The notes under the pieces were generated by a model that worked only from the letters and a program-made list of their open reading frames with translations, was not told where the DNA came from and did no database searches. A stretch of 64,000 nucleotides of DNA, taken from contig JAPPNJ010000011.1 of assembly GCA_028818705.1 (NCBI GenBank), forward strand, positions 1 to 64,000, written 5' to 3'. Each line of letters starts with the position of its first letter. The stretch's first letter is position 1. Source of the DNA: Candidatus Poribacteria bacterium (lineage in GTDB: Bacteria > Poribacteria > WGA-4E > WGA-3G). The position numbers were made by a program, and so were the translations under genes. Below, piece by piece: positions 44,966 to 54,900 of the stretch.

Positions 44966-45748
44966 CTAAAAGGACTTTTTTAGTGTTCCCCACGTCACCG
45001 CAAGCTTACCCGATGCCTCAACTGCCAACGCATCCCGCATATTCATGGTGATGTCCTGGATTTCATCTTCAGTGAGCGCCTGACTGAACATTGCGACTTC
45101 GTCAAGTACACCTGACCAGTAATCGCCTCTTGGATTGCCCCAGCGTCCAATCCTCACGGGTTCCGTATTGTGGTCGGGCGGAATCTCAGTCTTGGTTTCA
45201 CCTTCCATCACACCGTCAAAATATGCCCGAAGCACTTTACCGTCAAAGGTTGCGGCAACGTGATGCCATTTGCCATCGGCAGCGACTGTCTTACTAAAGG
45301 CAGTCTTCCATGCCCCACCTGTGGTATAGTTCACTCCGAGCAGATTTGTATTACCCGCGACGAATATACCATAGTTCCTGGGGTTCCCAGCGACTGGCTC
45401 CTTGCCAATCACGGTTTGCCACTTACCCGTCGGCTCGGTTTTGACCCACGCCGATATTGTGTATTCAGTGAGATCAAAATCGGCATGATGTGGGATTTCT
45501 ACGATATTACCATTTCCATCGAATTCAAGAGCGGTTTTTATTTTCCCCTGAAGCCACTTCGCACCGATAATCTTACCGTCATGCCCGTTACCGGAAGCAT
45601 CTTTTGCGGTCCCTCCTTGATTCTCATCAAAAAGCCATACACCAACAAGGGCATCCTCTAATACATTCGCTACGCATACACTGGTGCTGCACAGCAGTCC
45701 AATCAGTATTATCAATAGAATCATAGGTAATTTTTGAACAGTCATCAT
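44966..45748 (-). CDS. Exported LamG-domain protein with KLAxTWGxLK tail (3)
   Basis: 260 residues (ATG at 45748, or the adjacent ATG at 45745, which is better placed 6 bases after AAAGGAG). Signal peptide LPMILLIILIGLLCSTSVCVANVLEDA. LamG jellyroll about 30-235: GVWLFDENQGGTAKDASGNGHDG, KWHHVAATFDGKVLRAYFDGV, GVLDEVAMFSQALTEDEI. Ends LAVEASGKLAVTWGTLKKSF. Third gene of a leftward operon with two PhyH genes (gap 20 bases), so it probably works on the same substrate or surface process. Confidence 0.85.
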   Translation of the reverse strand: MMTVQKLPMILLIILIGLLCSTSVCVANVLEDALVGVWLFDENQGGTAKDASGNGHDGKIIGAKWLQGKIKTALEFDGNGNIVEIPHHADFDLTEYTISAWVKTEPTGKWQTVIGKEPVAGNPRNYGIFVAGNTNLLGVNYTTGGAWKTAFSKTVAADGKWHHVAATFDGKVLRAYFDGVMEGETKTEIPPDHNTEPVRIGRWGNPRGDYWSGVLDEVAMFSQALTEDEIQDITMNMRDALAVEASGKLAVTWGTLKKSF

Positions 45749-45768
45749 GTTCTCCTTTCAAAATACCA

Positions 45769-46632
45769 TCAATCGGATTCAGGGATAGGTAGGACATCGC
45801 GTTCGACTTCGTGAACCTTGTCGGAGAAGGTCTTACCACGAATCCACATGACAGGTTGTCGCTTCCTGCTATTGCGTGCCTCAGGACGTGCCCATTCCGC
45901 TGTGGCACTGAGGTAGTGGATGACATAACTCCTGCGGAACCGTAGGCTATGGTTGTCCGTGCTCTTATGTAAAAGATGGCTGTGGAACCAGATCACCGCA
46001 CCGGGTGGCACCTCTACAGCAACACTGTCTTCGTCGCGTACGCCGCGTGCCAACTTGAACTCCCGTTGTTGAGAACCTTCGAGGTCGTCGTGCTGAAAAA
46101 TATCCCATTTGTGGCTACCCGGAACAACGTAGAGACAGCCGTTCTCGCGATCCGCTGGGTCAATAGCCGTCCACGTTCCGATGGTCGTCTCAGTTTTAAA
46201 CCGATTGCGGAAATAGAACTTGTCTTGATGCCACGGGAAGCCGAGACCAATCTTCGGAGCCTTCCAGATAAACAGATTATTGATGCCGAGGATGTCCGGA
46301 CCGAGGATGTCAACGAGCGGGTCTGTTAAACGAGGGTCGCGCACACGCGTAAGGAATTCCGGGCAGAAACAACTCGGATGATGGATTTTGTGCATCGCAT
46401 AGATGCCTTGCTCTTCTATTTTTCCGTCTCTGACGAGTGCGTTCTGATCAACGTGTGTCGATGGATATGGACGTTTCTGATCCACAACATCTTCAGCGAC
46501 TCGACGGAGCATATCGTTCTCTTCAGCCGAGAATACGTTCAATCGGACGAGGTAACCCTTCTCGTTCCAACACGCCACCTCATCTGGAGTCAAGGCAAAA
46601 GGTCGATCTTGTGGTGTCAATGCTGTACCCAT
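45769..46632 (-). CDS. PhyH-family dioxygenase, second gene of the PhyH-PhyH-LamG operon
   Basis: 287 residues. GFPWHQDKFYFRNRF holds the iron motif H135-x-D137, the distal His is in HSHLLHKSTDN, and RFRRSYVIHYL holds the Arg. The PGSHKWDIFQHDDLEGSQQREF segment is a large lid. It is a close paralogue of the gene upstream (46643-47497) with the same length and motifs and a 10-base gap, so the two arose by tandem duplication and are co-transcribed. It hydroxylates an unknown small molecule. Confidence 0.88.
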   Translation of the reverse strand: MGTALTPQDRPFALTPDEVACWNEKGYLVRLNVFSAEENDMLRRVAEDVVDQKRPYPSTHVDQNALVRDGKIEEQGIYAMHKIHHPSCFCPEFLTRVRDPRLTDPLVDILGPDILGINNLFIWKAPKIGLGFPWHQDKFYFRNRFKTETTIGTWTAIDPADRENGCLYVVPGSHKWDIFQHDDLEGSQQREFKLARGVRDEDSVAVEVPPGAVIWFHSHLLHKSTDNHSLRFRRSYVIHYLSATAEWARPEARNSRKRQPVMWIRGKTFSDKVHEVERDVLPIPESD

Positions 46633-46642
46633 TAATACCCCC

Positions 46643-47497
46643 TTAATGTCCCGTGGATTCCGGAATAGGCAGCACAGCGCGTTTCACTTCGTTAACCTTG
46701 CCGGGGAAGGTTTCACCGCGAACCCACATGACCGGTTGCCCTCTCCTGCCATTCGACCACTCCGCTTGTGCGCTGAGATAATGGGAGACGAAACTCCGGC
46801 GGAACCGCAGGCTATGGTTGTCCGTACTTTTATGCAAGAGGTGGCTATGGAACCAGATGACCGCACCCGGCGGTGCTTCTATCGCAATGCCGTCTTCGTC
46901 GCGCACACCCCGTGCCAACTTGAACTCCTGCTGTTGTGAACCTTCGAGGTCGTCGTGCTGAAAAATATCCCATTTGTGGCTGCCCGGAATAACGTAGAGA
47001 CACCCGTTCCCTGTATCTGCTGGATCAATCGCCGTCCACGTTCCGACAGTTGTTTCGGTTTTGAACCGAGAACGGAAGTAGAACTTGTCTTGATGCCACG
47101 GGAAGCCGAGACCAATCTTCGGTGCTTTCCAGATAAAGAGTGTATTGATACCGAGGATATCTGGACCGAGGATGTCAACGAGCGGGTCAGTGAGACGCGG
47201 ATCCCGTACACGGGCAAGGAACGCTGAGTCATAGCAGCTGGGAAAATGGATTTTGTGCATCGCATAGATGCCTTGTTGCTCGGTTTTGCCATCTCTGACA
47301 AGCGCGTTCCGATCAATGTGTTCAGGTGGAAACGGACGTTTGCCATCAACAATATCTTCAGCAACCTGACGGAACGCATCGTTCTCTTCAGCCGTGAATA
47401 CATCCAAACGAACGAGGTAACCGTTCTCGTTCCAATACGCTAATTCGTCCGCGCTTAGCGCAAAACGTCGGTCTTGTGGTGTCGATTCTGTAGGCAT
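46643..47497 (-). CDS. PhyH-family dioxygenase, first gene of the PhyH-PhyH-LamG operon
   Basis: 284 residues. WHQDKFYF (H135-x-D137), distal H222 in HSHLLHKS and the following RFRRSF. By eye the sequence is about 80 percent identical to the second gene, but the C-terminal 20 residues differ (the second copy has RPEARNSRKRQ where this has SNGRRGQ). The promoter should lie in the divergent gap 47498-47819, which carries the 31-bp motif at 47602-47632. Substrate unknown. Confidence 0.88.
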   Translation of the reverse strand: MPTESTPQDRRFALSADELAYWNENGYLVRLDVFTAEENDAFRQVAEDIVDGKRPFPPEHIDRNALVRDGKTEQQGIYAMHKIHFPSCYDSAFLARVRDPRLTDPLVDILGPDILGINTLFIWKAPKIGLGFPWHQDKFYFRSRFKTETTVGTWTAIDPADTGNGCLYVIPGSHKWDIFQHDDLEGSQQQEFKLARGVRDEDGIAIEAPPGAVIWFHSHLLHKSTDNHSLRFRRSFVSHYLSAQAEWSNGRRGQPVMWVRGETFPGKVNEVKRAVLPIPESTGH

Positions 47498-47601
47498 TGC
47501 TATCTCCTATTTCTGAGTTTGCGGGAGCGAGAAAACCCGCTGAACCGCTGTAAATATAATAACACATCAGACGAAAAAGTCAAATCCATTTTTCCTAAGA
47601 G

Positions 47602-47677
47602 TTAGGGTTATTTATGGTAGATTTTAGAATTACCTTTACATTGCACATTGGCAAGGAATGTAAAGCAAAGACAAATT
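47602..47677 (+). repeat. Shared 31-bp motif and family A repeat copy 5
   Basis: 47602-47632 is TTAGGGTTATTTATGGTAG plus ATTTTAGAATTA, nearly identical to 15041-15073. The family A head AATGTAAAGCAAAGACAAAT begins at 47657. GGCAA (47651) and TTGCC (47679) flank the head. A heptad-type stretch (ACTGACAGCTGATAGTCC) follows at 47714-47731. Confidence 0.6.
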
Positions 47678-47742
47678 TTGCCTACCAAGCGAAGGAACTT
47701 TCCCTTGCCGACGACTGACAGCTGATAGTCCACACTAAAGTT

Positions 47743-47770
47743 TTGAGAAATACGCGAAATATGCTAAAAT
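47743..47770 (+). promoter_or_regulatory. Promoter-like site for the PhyH gene at 47820
   Basis: TTGAGA (47743-47748), a 16-base spacer and TAAAAT (47765-47770) preceded by TATGC. GGGAGG lies 7-13 bases before the ATG at 47820. Confidence 0.45.
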
Positions 47771-47819
47771 AGCGTACTTTCTGGTTCAAGGTCACTGTCT
47801 AACATAGGGAGGAACGACA

Positions 47820-48998
47820 ATGAACACGAATGCATCACCAGTAAAAGAGACCTATCGCGCCCCAGCCTTTGCTGATTCTCTACCCGAACTTTCTGCTCCG
47901 GGTGCCACACCTGAAAGACTGGCATTCCTAAAGGAGCACGGCTTTCTTATCATTACCGACTTTGTCGATAACCCTTGGATCCCTATTCTTCGCGAGGCAG
48001 GTCGCCGTGTTACCGAGGCGACTGCACCCGAACATGTTTACGATAAAATTGATTGCTCAAAGGGCTACGTCCATCGTGCTGCACACGATGAACCGTGGGC
48101 AATCCGAGGACTCATTCACCCCGCTTTCAATGAACCATGTTTCTCTGAATTCCATGGTTCTACGGATTTCCTCGATTTCGTCAGTTCATGGTGCCACGGA
48201 CTCCAGCCTGAGGACCTGACATTCAGTGGTATGCTGCTCTGGGCAAACCCACGGAAACAGGAGAACGGACCGAGTTGGCACCGAGATGTGACGTGGTGGG
48301 GTGATGGCGCAGGTTACTTCTCACAGCGAGAAGTCCGCGGAGAGACCCCTGAAGACTATTCCGAAGAGGTGGAGCGAATTCGCTGGAAAGAAATTCAGGA
48401 AAGTAATGAGAAGCGAATTACCGAACGGAACAGCGTGAGCATGTTTTTGGCACTCGTTGACGATGAATGCCATGAAGTTATCCCGGGGAGCCACCACCGA
48501 TGGCGCACGCCGTATGAGCATGACGTGCTACTCCCGCAATCCATGAAAGATCAGGGTGTCCCATATACACCGAGTTGGAACGGGACCGACCCATTGCCCG
48601 GTCAAGTCGCTATCCGGCTCAAGGCGGGAGAGGCACTCATCCGCAATGGTAACAACATCCACACTGGACACACTGTACCTGAACGCGAGCGTAACACATT
48701 GTCGATCGGCTGGTCGAAATGGTCAGGTGAATCCACCGATGAACCTTCGGTCGCGGACGCACGAAACGCGTGGCAACTCGATCCTGCTGTCCGGGAGGCA
48801 TTGCCACAGGCGTGGATGCAGACAGCGTGGGATCGGTGGGCAGAAACCCAAAAACTTGGAGACACGCTTGAGGACCGGTACGCTGGATATGATATTCGGC
48901 AGATTAAATCCGGGAAAGTCGCCGGGTGGCGCACCGAGCTGGAACGCCAAGCCGCGGCAGCAGGCGAGGCATGGGAAGCATTCCAAACGGCTGTCTAA
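47820..48998 (+). CDS. PhyH-family dioxygenase, long form
   Basis: 392 residues, longer than the other copies. GPSWHRDVTWWG holds H154-x-D156. NNIHTGHTVPERERNTL holds the distal His (H281 or H284) and R291. An insert of acidic character (EVRGETPEDYSEEVERIRWKE) separates the strands. The C-terminal 90 residues are helical and specific to this member. It is divergent from the PhyH-PhyH-LamG operon. The substrate is unknown. Confidence 0.82.
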   Translation: MNTNASPVKETYRAPAFADSLPELSAPGATPERLAFLKEHGFLIITDFVDNPWIPILREAGRRVTEATAPEHVYDKIDCSKGYVHRAAHDEPWAIRGLIHPAFNEPCFSEFHGSTDFLDFVSSWCHGLQPEDLTFSGMLLWANPRKQENGPSWHRDVTWWGDGAGYFSQREVRGETPEDYSEEVERIRWKEIQESNEKRITERNSVSMFLALVDDECHEVIPGSHHRWRTPYEHDVLLPQSMKDQGVPYTPSWNGTDPLPGQVAIRLKAGEALIRNGNNIHTGHTVPERERNTLSIGWSKWSGESTDEPSVADARNAWQLDPAVREALPQAWMQTAWDRWAETQKLGDTLEDRYAGYDIRQIKSGKVAGWRTELERQAAAAGEAWEAFQTAV

Positions 48999-49427
48999 AT
49001 CCATGCCTATAGTAAACTTAGGATTATCGATACATTGTACCAGGCGAGGTTGGAAAACCTCGCCTACCTATTTTGGAGAAAAATGGAAGGATTTCCAAAT
49101 CTCAATGCTCCAACTGCCAACCCCTAATCGCTATTAGAAAATACCTATTCGTTAAATAAAATATAACCAAAAACCGCTTTCACGGAGAACGCACAATTCC
49201 AAGTTCAGAAACCCAGTAAAATCAAGGCTCCAAAAACACCTCCGTGAAACCTCCGTGAATACCCCTGTTAAAATACAATCCTTGGTAAAGTTTGAAAATA
49301 ACTAAAGTTTGGACAAATATGCTAAAGTGTGATAAAGTAATCACAAGTAAACAACACGTTTGAAGTAACAAAAGGAGCGGGCTTTCCTCCATTCTAAAGA
49401 CTGGAGCTCCCAAGCCTGAAGAATCTG
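48999..49427. other. Intergenic region upstream of the ATP-grasp cluster
   Basis: 430 bases. AGGCGAGGTT (49042-49051)/AACCTCGCCT (49056-49065) form a perfect 10-bp hairpin with loop GGAA. Heptads (AACTGCCAACCCCTAATC) lie near 49111-49137. Two ACCTCCGTGAA copies are near 49232-49256. TTGGAC (49309-49314), 18 bases and TAAAGT (49333-49338) could be the promoter of the ATP-grasp cluster. No gene is seen. Confidence 0.5.
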
Positions 49428-50870
49428 ATGACAGGATTTGATGGATACAACACTGACGGATTTTATGACGAGATGTTCGCGCCCGATGGAAATGCTCGTC
49501 CCGCCGCTCAGATGTTAATGGAGCGAATAGAAGGTTTTCCTGACGGCGAATTGGCGCGCCGTCAAATAGCCGCTGAATACGCGCTGCTTCGGATGGGCAT
49601 AACCTTCAACGTCTACGCTGATGAACAAGGCATCGAAAAAATCTTTCCTTTTGACCTCATTCCCCGAATTATTGATGCCAATGAATGGAATTGGATAGAA
49701 CGCGGTCTTAAACAGCGCATCCACGCCCTGAATCTATTCATCGACGATGTTTATCACGATCAGAAAATTATCAAAGACGGTGTGGTTCCAGCAGAGGTTG
49801 TACTCTCATCAGAACGGTATTTGCAGCAATGCATAGGGTTAGATCCGCCGCGCGGTATCTGGTGTCATATCACCGGCACAGACTTGGTGCGGGATAGTGA
49901 CGGACAAGTCTATGTCTTGGAGGATAATCTCGGTTGCCCATCCGGTGTCTCTTACGTGGTGGAAAACCGGCAGTTAATGAAACGGACGTTTCCACAGCTT
50001 TTTGGGATGTCCCAGATTCAACCCGTGGAGGACTATCCGAGTCATCTGTTAAATATGCTTCGCTACCTTGTAATGGATAGAGTGCCATCCCCGGAAGTTG
50101 CCCTCCTCACACCAGGGATCTATAATTCTGCCTATTTTGAGCACTCTTTCCTGGCACAACAGATGGGGGCTGAATTGGTTGAGGGGCGCGATCTCGTCGT
50201 AATGGATGGGTTTGTTCATGCCCGAACCACGAAAGGGTTTGAGCGGGTTGATGTCCTCTACCGTCGCATCAACGACGATTTCCTTGACCCGAAAGCGTTC
50301 AGGTCCGAATCAATGCTCGGTGTTCCCGGTTTAATGGAAGTTTACAAAGCTGGACGTATCGCGCTCGTCAATGCCCCTGGAACCTGCGTCGCCGACGACA
50401 AAGTTGTTTGTTCGTTCGTGCCACAGATTATCAAGTACTACCTCGGCGAAGATATTATCGTCCCAAACGTCCCGACTTATATGTGTTGGGAAGACACAGA
50501 CCGAAAATACGTTTTGGAGCATCTTGATGAACTCGTTGTGAAAGAAGCGAACCAATCTGGTGGCTATGGGATGCTGATTGGTCCGCATTCAACACAGGTA
50601 GAACAGGAAGAGTTTGCCCGCCGTATCAAAGCCAATCCGCGTAACTACATCGCGCAACCGACACTCTCGCTTTCACGTGTGCCAGTACTTATTGATAATG
50701 ACCATTTTGAAGGACGACACGTTGATCTGCGTCCGTTTATCCTTTATGGCGAAGATATTTACGTCCTTCCGGGTGGATTAACACGGGTTGCCCTGAAAAA
50801 AGGCTCACTGGTTGTCAACTCGTCTCAAGGTGGCGGTAGTAAGGATACGTGGGTCTTGTCAGAAATGTAA
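49428..50870 (+). CDS. Circularly permuted ATP-grasp protein (COG2308)
   Basis: 480 residues. Matches the circularly permuted ATP-grasp family: DEMFAPDGNARPAAQML at the N-terminus, GVVPAEVVLSS, RGIWCHITGTDLVRDSDGQVYVLEDNLGCPSGVSYVVENR (about 145-184), YRRINDDFLDPKAFR, VANAPGTGVADDK-type NAPGTCVADDKVVCSFVPQII, VVKEANQSGGYGMLIGP and the terminal SSQGGGSKDTWVL. Predicted to form an amide bond with a peptide or amine using ATP. First gene of the cluster 49428-59087. Its TAA stop comes from the family A repeat at 50864. No strong ribosome site. Confidence 0.85.
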   Translation: MTGFDGYNTDGFYDEMFAPDGNARPAAQMLMERIEGFPDGELARRQIAAEYALLRMGITFNVYADEQGIEKIFPFDLIPRIIDANEWNWIERGLKQRIHALNLFIDDVYHDQKIIKDGVVPAEVVLSSERYLQQCIGLDPPRGIWCHITGTDLVRDSDGQVYVLEDNLGCPSGVSYVVENRQLMKRTFPQLFGMSQIQPVEDYPSHLLNMLRYLVMDRVPSPEVALLTPGIYNSAYFEHSFLAQQMGAELVEGRDLVVMDGFVHARTTKGFERVDVLYRRINDDFLDPKAFRSESMLGVPGLMEVYKAGRIALVNAPGTCVADDKVVCSFVPQIIKYYLGEDIIVPNVPTYMCWEDTDRKYVLEHLDELVVKEANQSGGYGMLIGPHSTQVEQEEFARRIKANPRNYIAQPTLSLSRVPVLIDNDHFEGRHVDLRPFILYGEDIYVLPGGLTRVALKKGSLVVNSSQGGGSKDTWVLSEM

Positions 50871-50920
50871 AGCAAAGACAAATTCTGCCCGTGTGGGCAG
50901 AATTTCCCGTGTGGGCAGAA
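50864..50920 (+). repeat. Family A repeat copy 6 overlapping a stop codon
   Basis: The head AATGTAAAGCAAAGACAAAT starts at 50864 and supplies the TAA stop of the ATP-grasp gene. AAATTCTGCCC (50880-50890)-GTGT-GGGCAGAATTT (50895-50905) is a perfect 11-bp hairpin, followed by a second CCCGTGTGGGCAGAATTT. The alpha-E gene's ATG follows 20 bases later. Confidence 0.7.
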
Positions 50921-50939
50921 TTTAGTATAGGAGGGTATA

Positions 50940-51920
50940 ATGCTCAGTCGCGTTGCAGAATCAATTTATTGGATGAGCCGCTACATTGAACGCGCCGAAA
51001 ACGTTGCCCGTTTTGTCGATGTCAACTTGCATCTTATGCTCGACATGCCGGTTGGCATGCAAACGCAGTGGGAACCGCTTGTTGCCACAACAGGCGACGA
51101 TGAGGTGTTTGCCGAACGCTACGGTGATGCATCCCGTGAATCGGTGATCCGATTTCTGACCTTTGACACTGAGAATCCGAACTCAATTACCTCGTGCCTA
51201 CGAGCTGCCCGTGAAAATGCACGATCCGTCCGCGAAAATATCTCATCAGAGATGTGGGAACAGTTGAACGATGCCTATTTGCTGGTGACCAACACCTCTG
51301 AAGAATGGGCGATGGCGGAACCTCACGAATTCTTTAGAGACACCAAACTCGCGTCGCATCTCTTCATGGGACTGACGGATAACGTTATGTCGCATGGTGA
51401 AGGCTGGCATTTCAGCCAACTGGGACGGCTCATCGAACGTGCCGATAAAACATCAAGAATCGTTGATGTTAAATACTTCATTCTACTTCCATCCGTTTGG
51501 GACGTGAACACGTCGTTTGATGATATTCAGTGGGGTGCGCTCCTCCATTCTGCCAGCGGTTTTGAGATGTATCGCCGCACTTACGGACTCATCTCTCCAG
51601 ATAATGTCGTTGCTTTTCTCCTATTAGACCGTGAATTCCCGCGTTCAGTGCTCTATTGTCTCTCCAAGGCGGAAGAATCATTACACGCTATCTCTGGCAC
51701 GCCCTTGGAAACTTTCTCCAATTCAGCAGAACAACGTTTAGGGCAGCTCCGCGCCGAATTCGCCTATGCCCAAGTCAAACAAGTGCTTTCAAGCGGTCTG
51801 CACGAATTTCTTGACGCATTCCAAATCAAACTCAACTCAGTCGGGGACGACATCCACAAAACGTTCTTCGCATTGCGACCCGTCAACGGAGAATTTACGG
51901 CGGAAGAGCCGCTACTGTAG
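50940..51920 (+). CDS. Alpha-E domain protein (COG2307/DUF403)
   Basis: 326 residues, almost entirely helical. MLSRVAESIYWMSRYIERAENVARFVDVNLHLMLDMP is the family signature, followed by NPNSITSCLRAARENARSVRENIS and FLLLDREFPRSVLYCLSKAEESL. Function is not known experimentally; the domain is always encoded beside or fused to the permuted ATP-grasp and is thought to be its partner. AGGAGG precedes the ATG. Second gene of the cluster, 20 bases after the repeat hairpin. Confidence 0.87.
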   Translation: MLSRVAESIYWMSRYIERAENVARFVDVNLHLMLDMPVGMQTQWEPLVATTGDDEVFAERYGDASRESVIRFLTFDTENPNSITSCLRAARENARSVRENISSEMWEQLNDAYLLVTNTSEEWAMAEPHEFFRDTKLASHLFMGLTDNVMSHGEGWHFSQLGRLIERADKTSRIVDVKYFILLPSVWDVNTSFDDIQWGALLHSASGFEMYRRTYGLISPDNVVAFLLLDREFPRSVLYCLSKAEESLHAISGTPLETFSNSAEQRLGQLRAEFAYAQVKQVLSSGLHEFLDAFQIKLNSVGDDIHKTFFALRPVNGEFTAEEPLL

Positions 51921-51962
51921 GTGCGTTCACAACTGCACAGGTCTGAAGGGAGCGCGACAAAC

Positions 51963-54900
51963 ATGTCAATTCGTGTAGCTATCAACCACAAATCTCTTTA
52001 CCACTACGATCGGCTCGTCAACTTGTCGCCACACGTTTTTCGACTGAGACCAGCGGTGCACTGTCAAACGCCGATTGAAGCATACTCACTCAAGATTGAA
52101 CCCGAGAATCACTTCATCAACTGGCAGCAAGACCCCTTTGGCAATTACCAAGCCCGCGTCGTCTTCCTCGAACCCACACGCGCCTTATCTATCGAAGTTG
52201 ATCTCATAGCGGATATGACTATTATCAATCCGTTCGATTTCTTTCTCGAATCCAGTGCTGAACACTACCCATTCCAGTACGAAGCGCAGCTTAAAGAAGA
52301 ACTCACACCTTTTCTCGAAGTCAGGGAAAGCGGTCCACTCCTTACAGCACTGCTTGCAGATATTCCCCGGACGAAGAAGAAACTCAATGATTTTCTTGTT
52401 GATATCAACCAATCGCTCTGGGAAAAGATAAAATACACAATTCGGATGGAACCGGGTATCCAGTCTTGTGAAGAGACTTTAGAAAAGCAGATCGGTTCGT
52501 GCCGAGACACAGGGTGGCTACTGGTTCAGATTTTGCGTCATCTTGGCTTAGCTACTCGCTTCGTCTCTGGTTACCTCGTACAACTCGTCGCCGATCAGAA
52601 ACCTATAGAGGGACCCACCGGTCCACCCCAAGACTTTACCGACTTGCACGCTTGGTGCGAAGTATACGCACCCGGCGCAGGATGGATAGGTTTAGATCCC
52701 ACATCCGGTTTATTCGCTGGTGAGGGACACATTCCGTTGGCATGCGTGCCAGATCCAGTGAGTGCCGCACCGGTTACCGGCTATACAGATCCGTGTGAAA
52801 CAGAATTTACCTACAGCAACACCATCCAGCGTATCCACGAAGACCCGCGTGTAACAAAACCTTACACAGAAACACAGTGGGCAAATATTAATACCCTCGG
52901 TCAACAAGTCGATGCAGATATAATCCGAAACGATATTCGGCTGACTATGGGCGGCGAACCCACATTCGTATCAATCGACGACCCAGACGGTCCAGAATGG
53001 GACACAGAAGCAGACAGCCCAAAAAAGAGGGAGTTGGGCGCAACACTGTTGCGACGGCTGCGAGATAGTTTCGGGCCCGGTGGAGCGCTGTATCATGGAC
53101 AAGGAAAATGGTATCCGGGTGAACCACTACCGCGTTGGAAGTTCGGATGTTTTTGGCGAAAAGACGGCGTTGCTATTTGGCAGAACGACAAACTTCTCGC
53201 TGAACCCGACAAAGATTACGGCTTCGATATTCAAGACGCTGAACGATTTACACATCTCCTCGCGGAACTATTGAGAATCACGCCAGATTGGATAGTCCCG
53301 GCTTACGAAGATACGCTCTTTTTTCTTTGGACAGAAGGTAGACTCCCTATCAACGTCGATCCTCTCGACTTTGACTTCAAAGAGGCATCCGAACGTCATC
53401 GACTTGCACAGCTGCTACAGACAGAAACCCTTGGTGAACCGATCGGCTACACCCTACCGCTACGCTGGAGTCGTGTAGACGAGGGATGGGAGAGTTGCGC
53501 GTGGAATTTCAGAGGCGGACACATGTTCTTAGTCCCCGGAGATTCACCCATAGGACTCCGTCTACCGTTAGAATCCATAGAGTGGGTGCCAGATGAAGAG
53601 CGAGCGGATGCTTATGAACGCGATCCGCTTGAAACACGAGAGGAAAACTTAGATGCATTAGAACAGACAAACTCGCAAAACACAACTACTACAGAAAACG
53701 GGGAAGAAGAGAGGATTTTTCACACTGCTCTGTGCGTTGAACCACGGGATGGACGATTGCACGTTTTTATGCCGCCCTTGACACATTTAGAACACTATCT
53801 CAGCCTGCTTGCAACAATGGAAGCGACGGCTGAAGCCTTAGACATGCCCGTGATTATCGAAGGGTATGAGGTACCGCACGATTGGCGAATCCAATCGCTG
53901 AATGTAACCCCTGATCCGGGTGTCATTGAGGTCAACATCCATCCAGCAGCAAATTGGAACGAACTCGTCCATAATACCACTACGCTTTACGCACAAGCAC
54001 GATTGGCGAGGCTTAGTGCTGAAAAATTTATGTTAGACGGTAGACACACTGGCACCGGAGGCGGCAATCACATTATCGTTGGCGGTCGAACACCCGCTGA
54101 CAGTCCACTGCTGCGGCAGCCTCACCTGCTACGCAGTCTTGTTACGTACTGGCAGCACCATCCCGGTCTGTCCTACCTCTTTTCCAGTGCCTTCATTGGT
54201 CCGACGAGTCAGGCCCCGCGTGTAGATGAGGGACGCGATGCGCAGCTTTATGAACTCGAAGTCGCTTTCGAGCAGATAACCGAAGCGTCGGAAAATCAAG
54301 GCGAAGATACCCCGCCTTGGCTAATTGATCGATTATTGCGGCACCTGATGGTAGACCTCACAGGCAACACACATCGTGCCGAGTTCTGTATTGATAAACT
54401 CTACTCTCCCGACTCGGCAAGCGGACGGCTTGGGCTGCTGGAGATGCGGGCTTTCGAGATGCCACCACACGCCCAGATGAGTATCGTTCAGATGCTTCTG
54501 ATTCGGACGCTCATCGCCAAATTCTGGAACACACCTTACAAAGGAAGACTCGTACGTTGGGGAACGGAATTACACGACCGATTCATGCTTCACCACTACG
54601 TCCGCGCCGACATACAGGAAATCGTTAGCGAACTTCAAGCGGCTGGCTATCCGTTTGAAATGGCATGGTTTGACCCCTTCTTTGAATTCCGTTTCCCGAA
54701 ATTAGGAACCGTTAATATACGAGATATTGAACTGGAATTAAGGACGGCAATCGAGCCGTGGCACGTGTTAGGCGAGGAAGTGACTCGGTCAGGAACATCG
54801 CGTTTTGTCGATTCTTCTGTTGAACGCTTGCAGGTGAAGGGGTCTGGACTGACCGACTCTCGATACATTGTCACATGCAACGGGCGACGCTTAATTCTCC

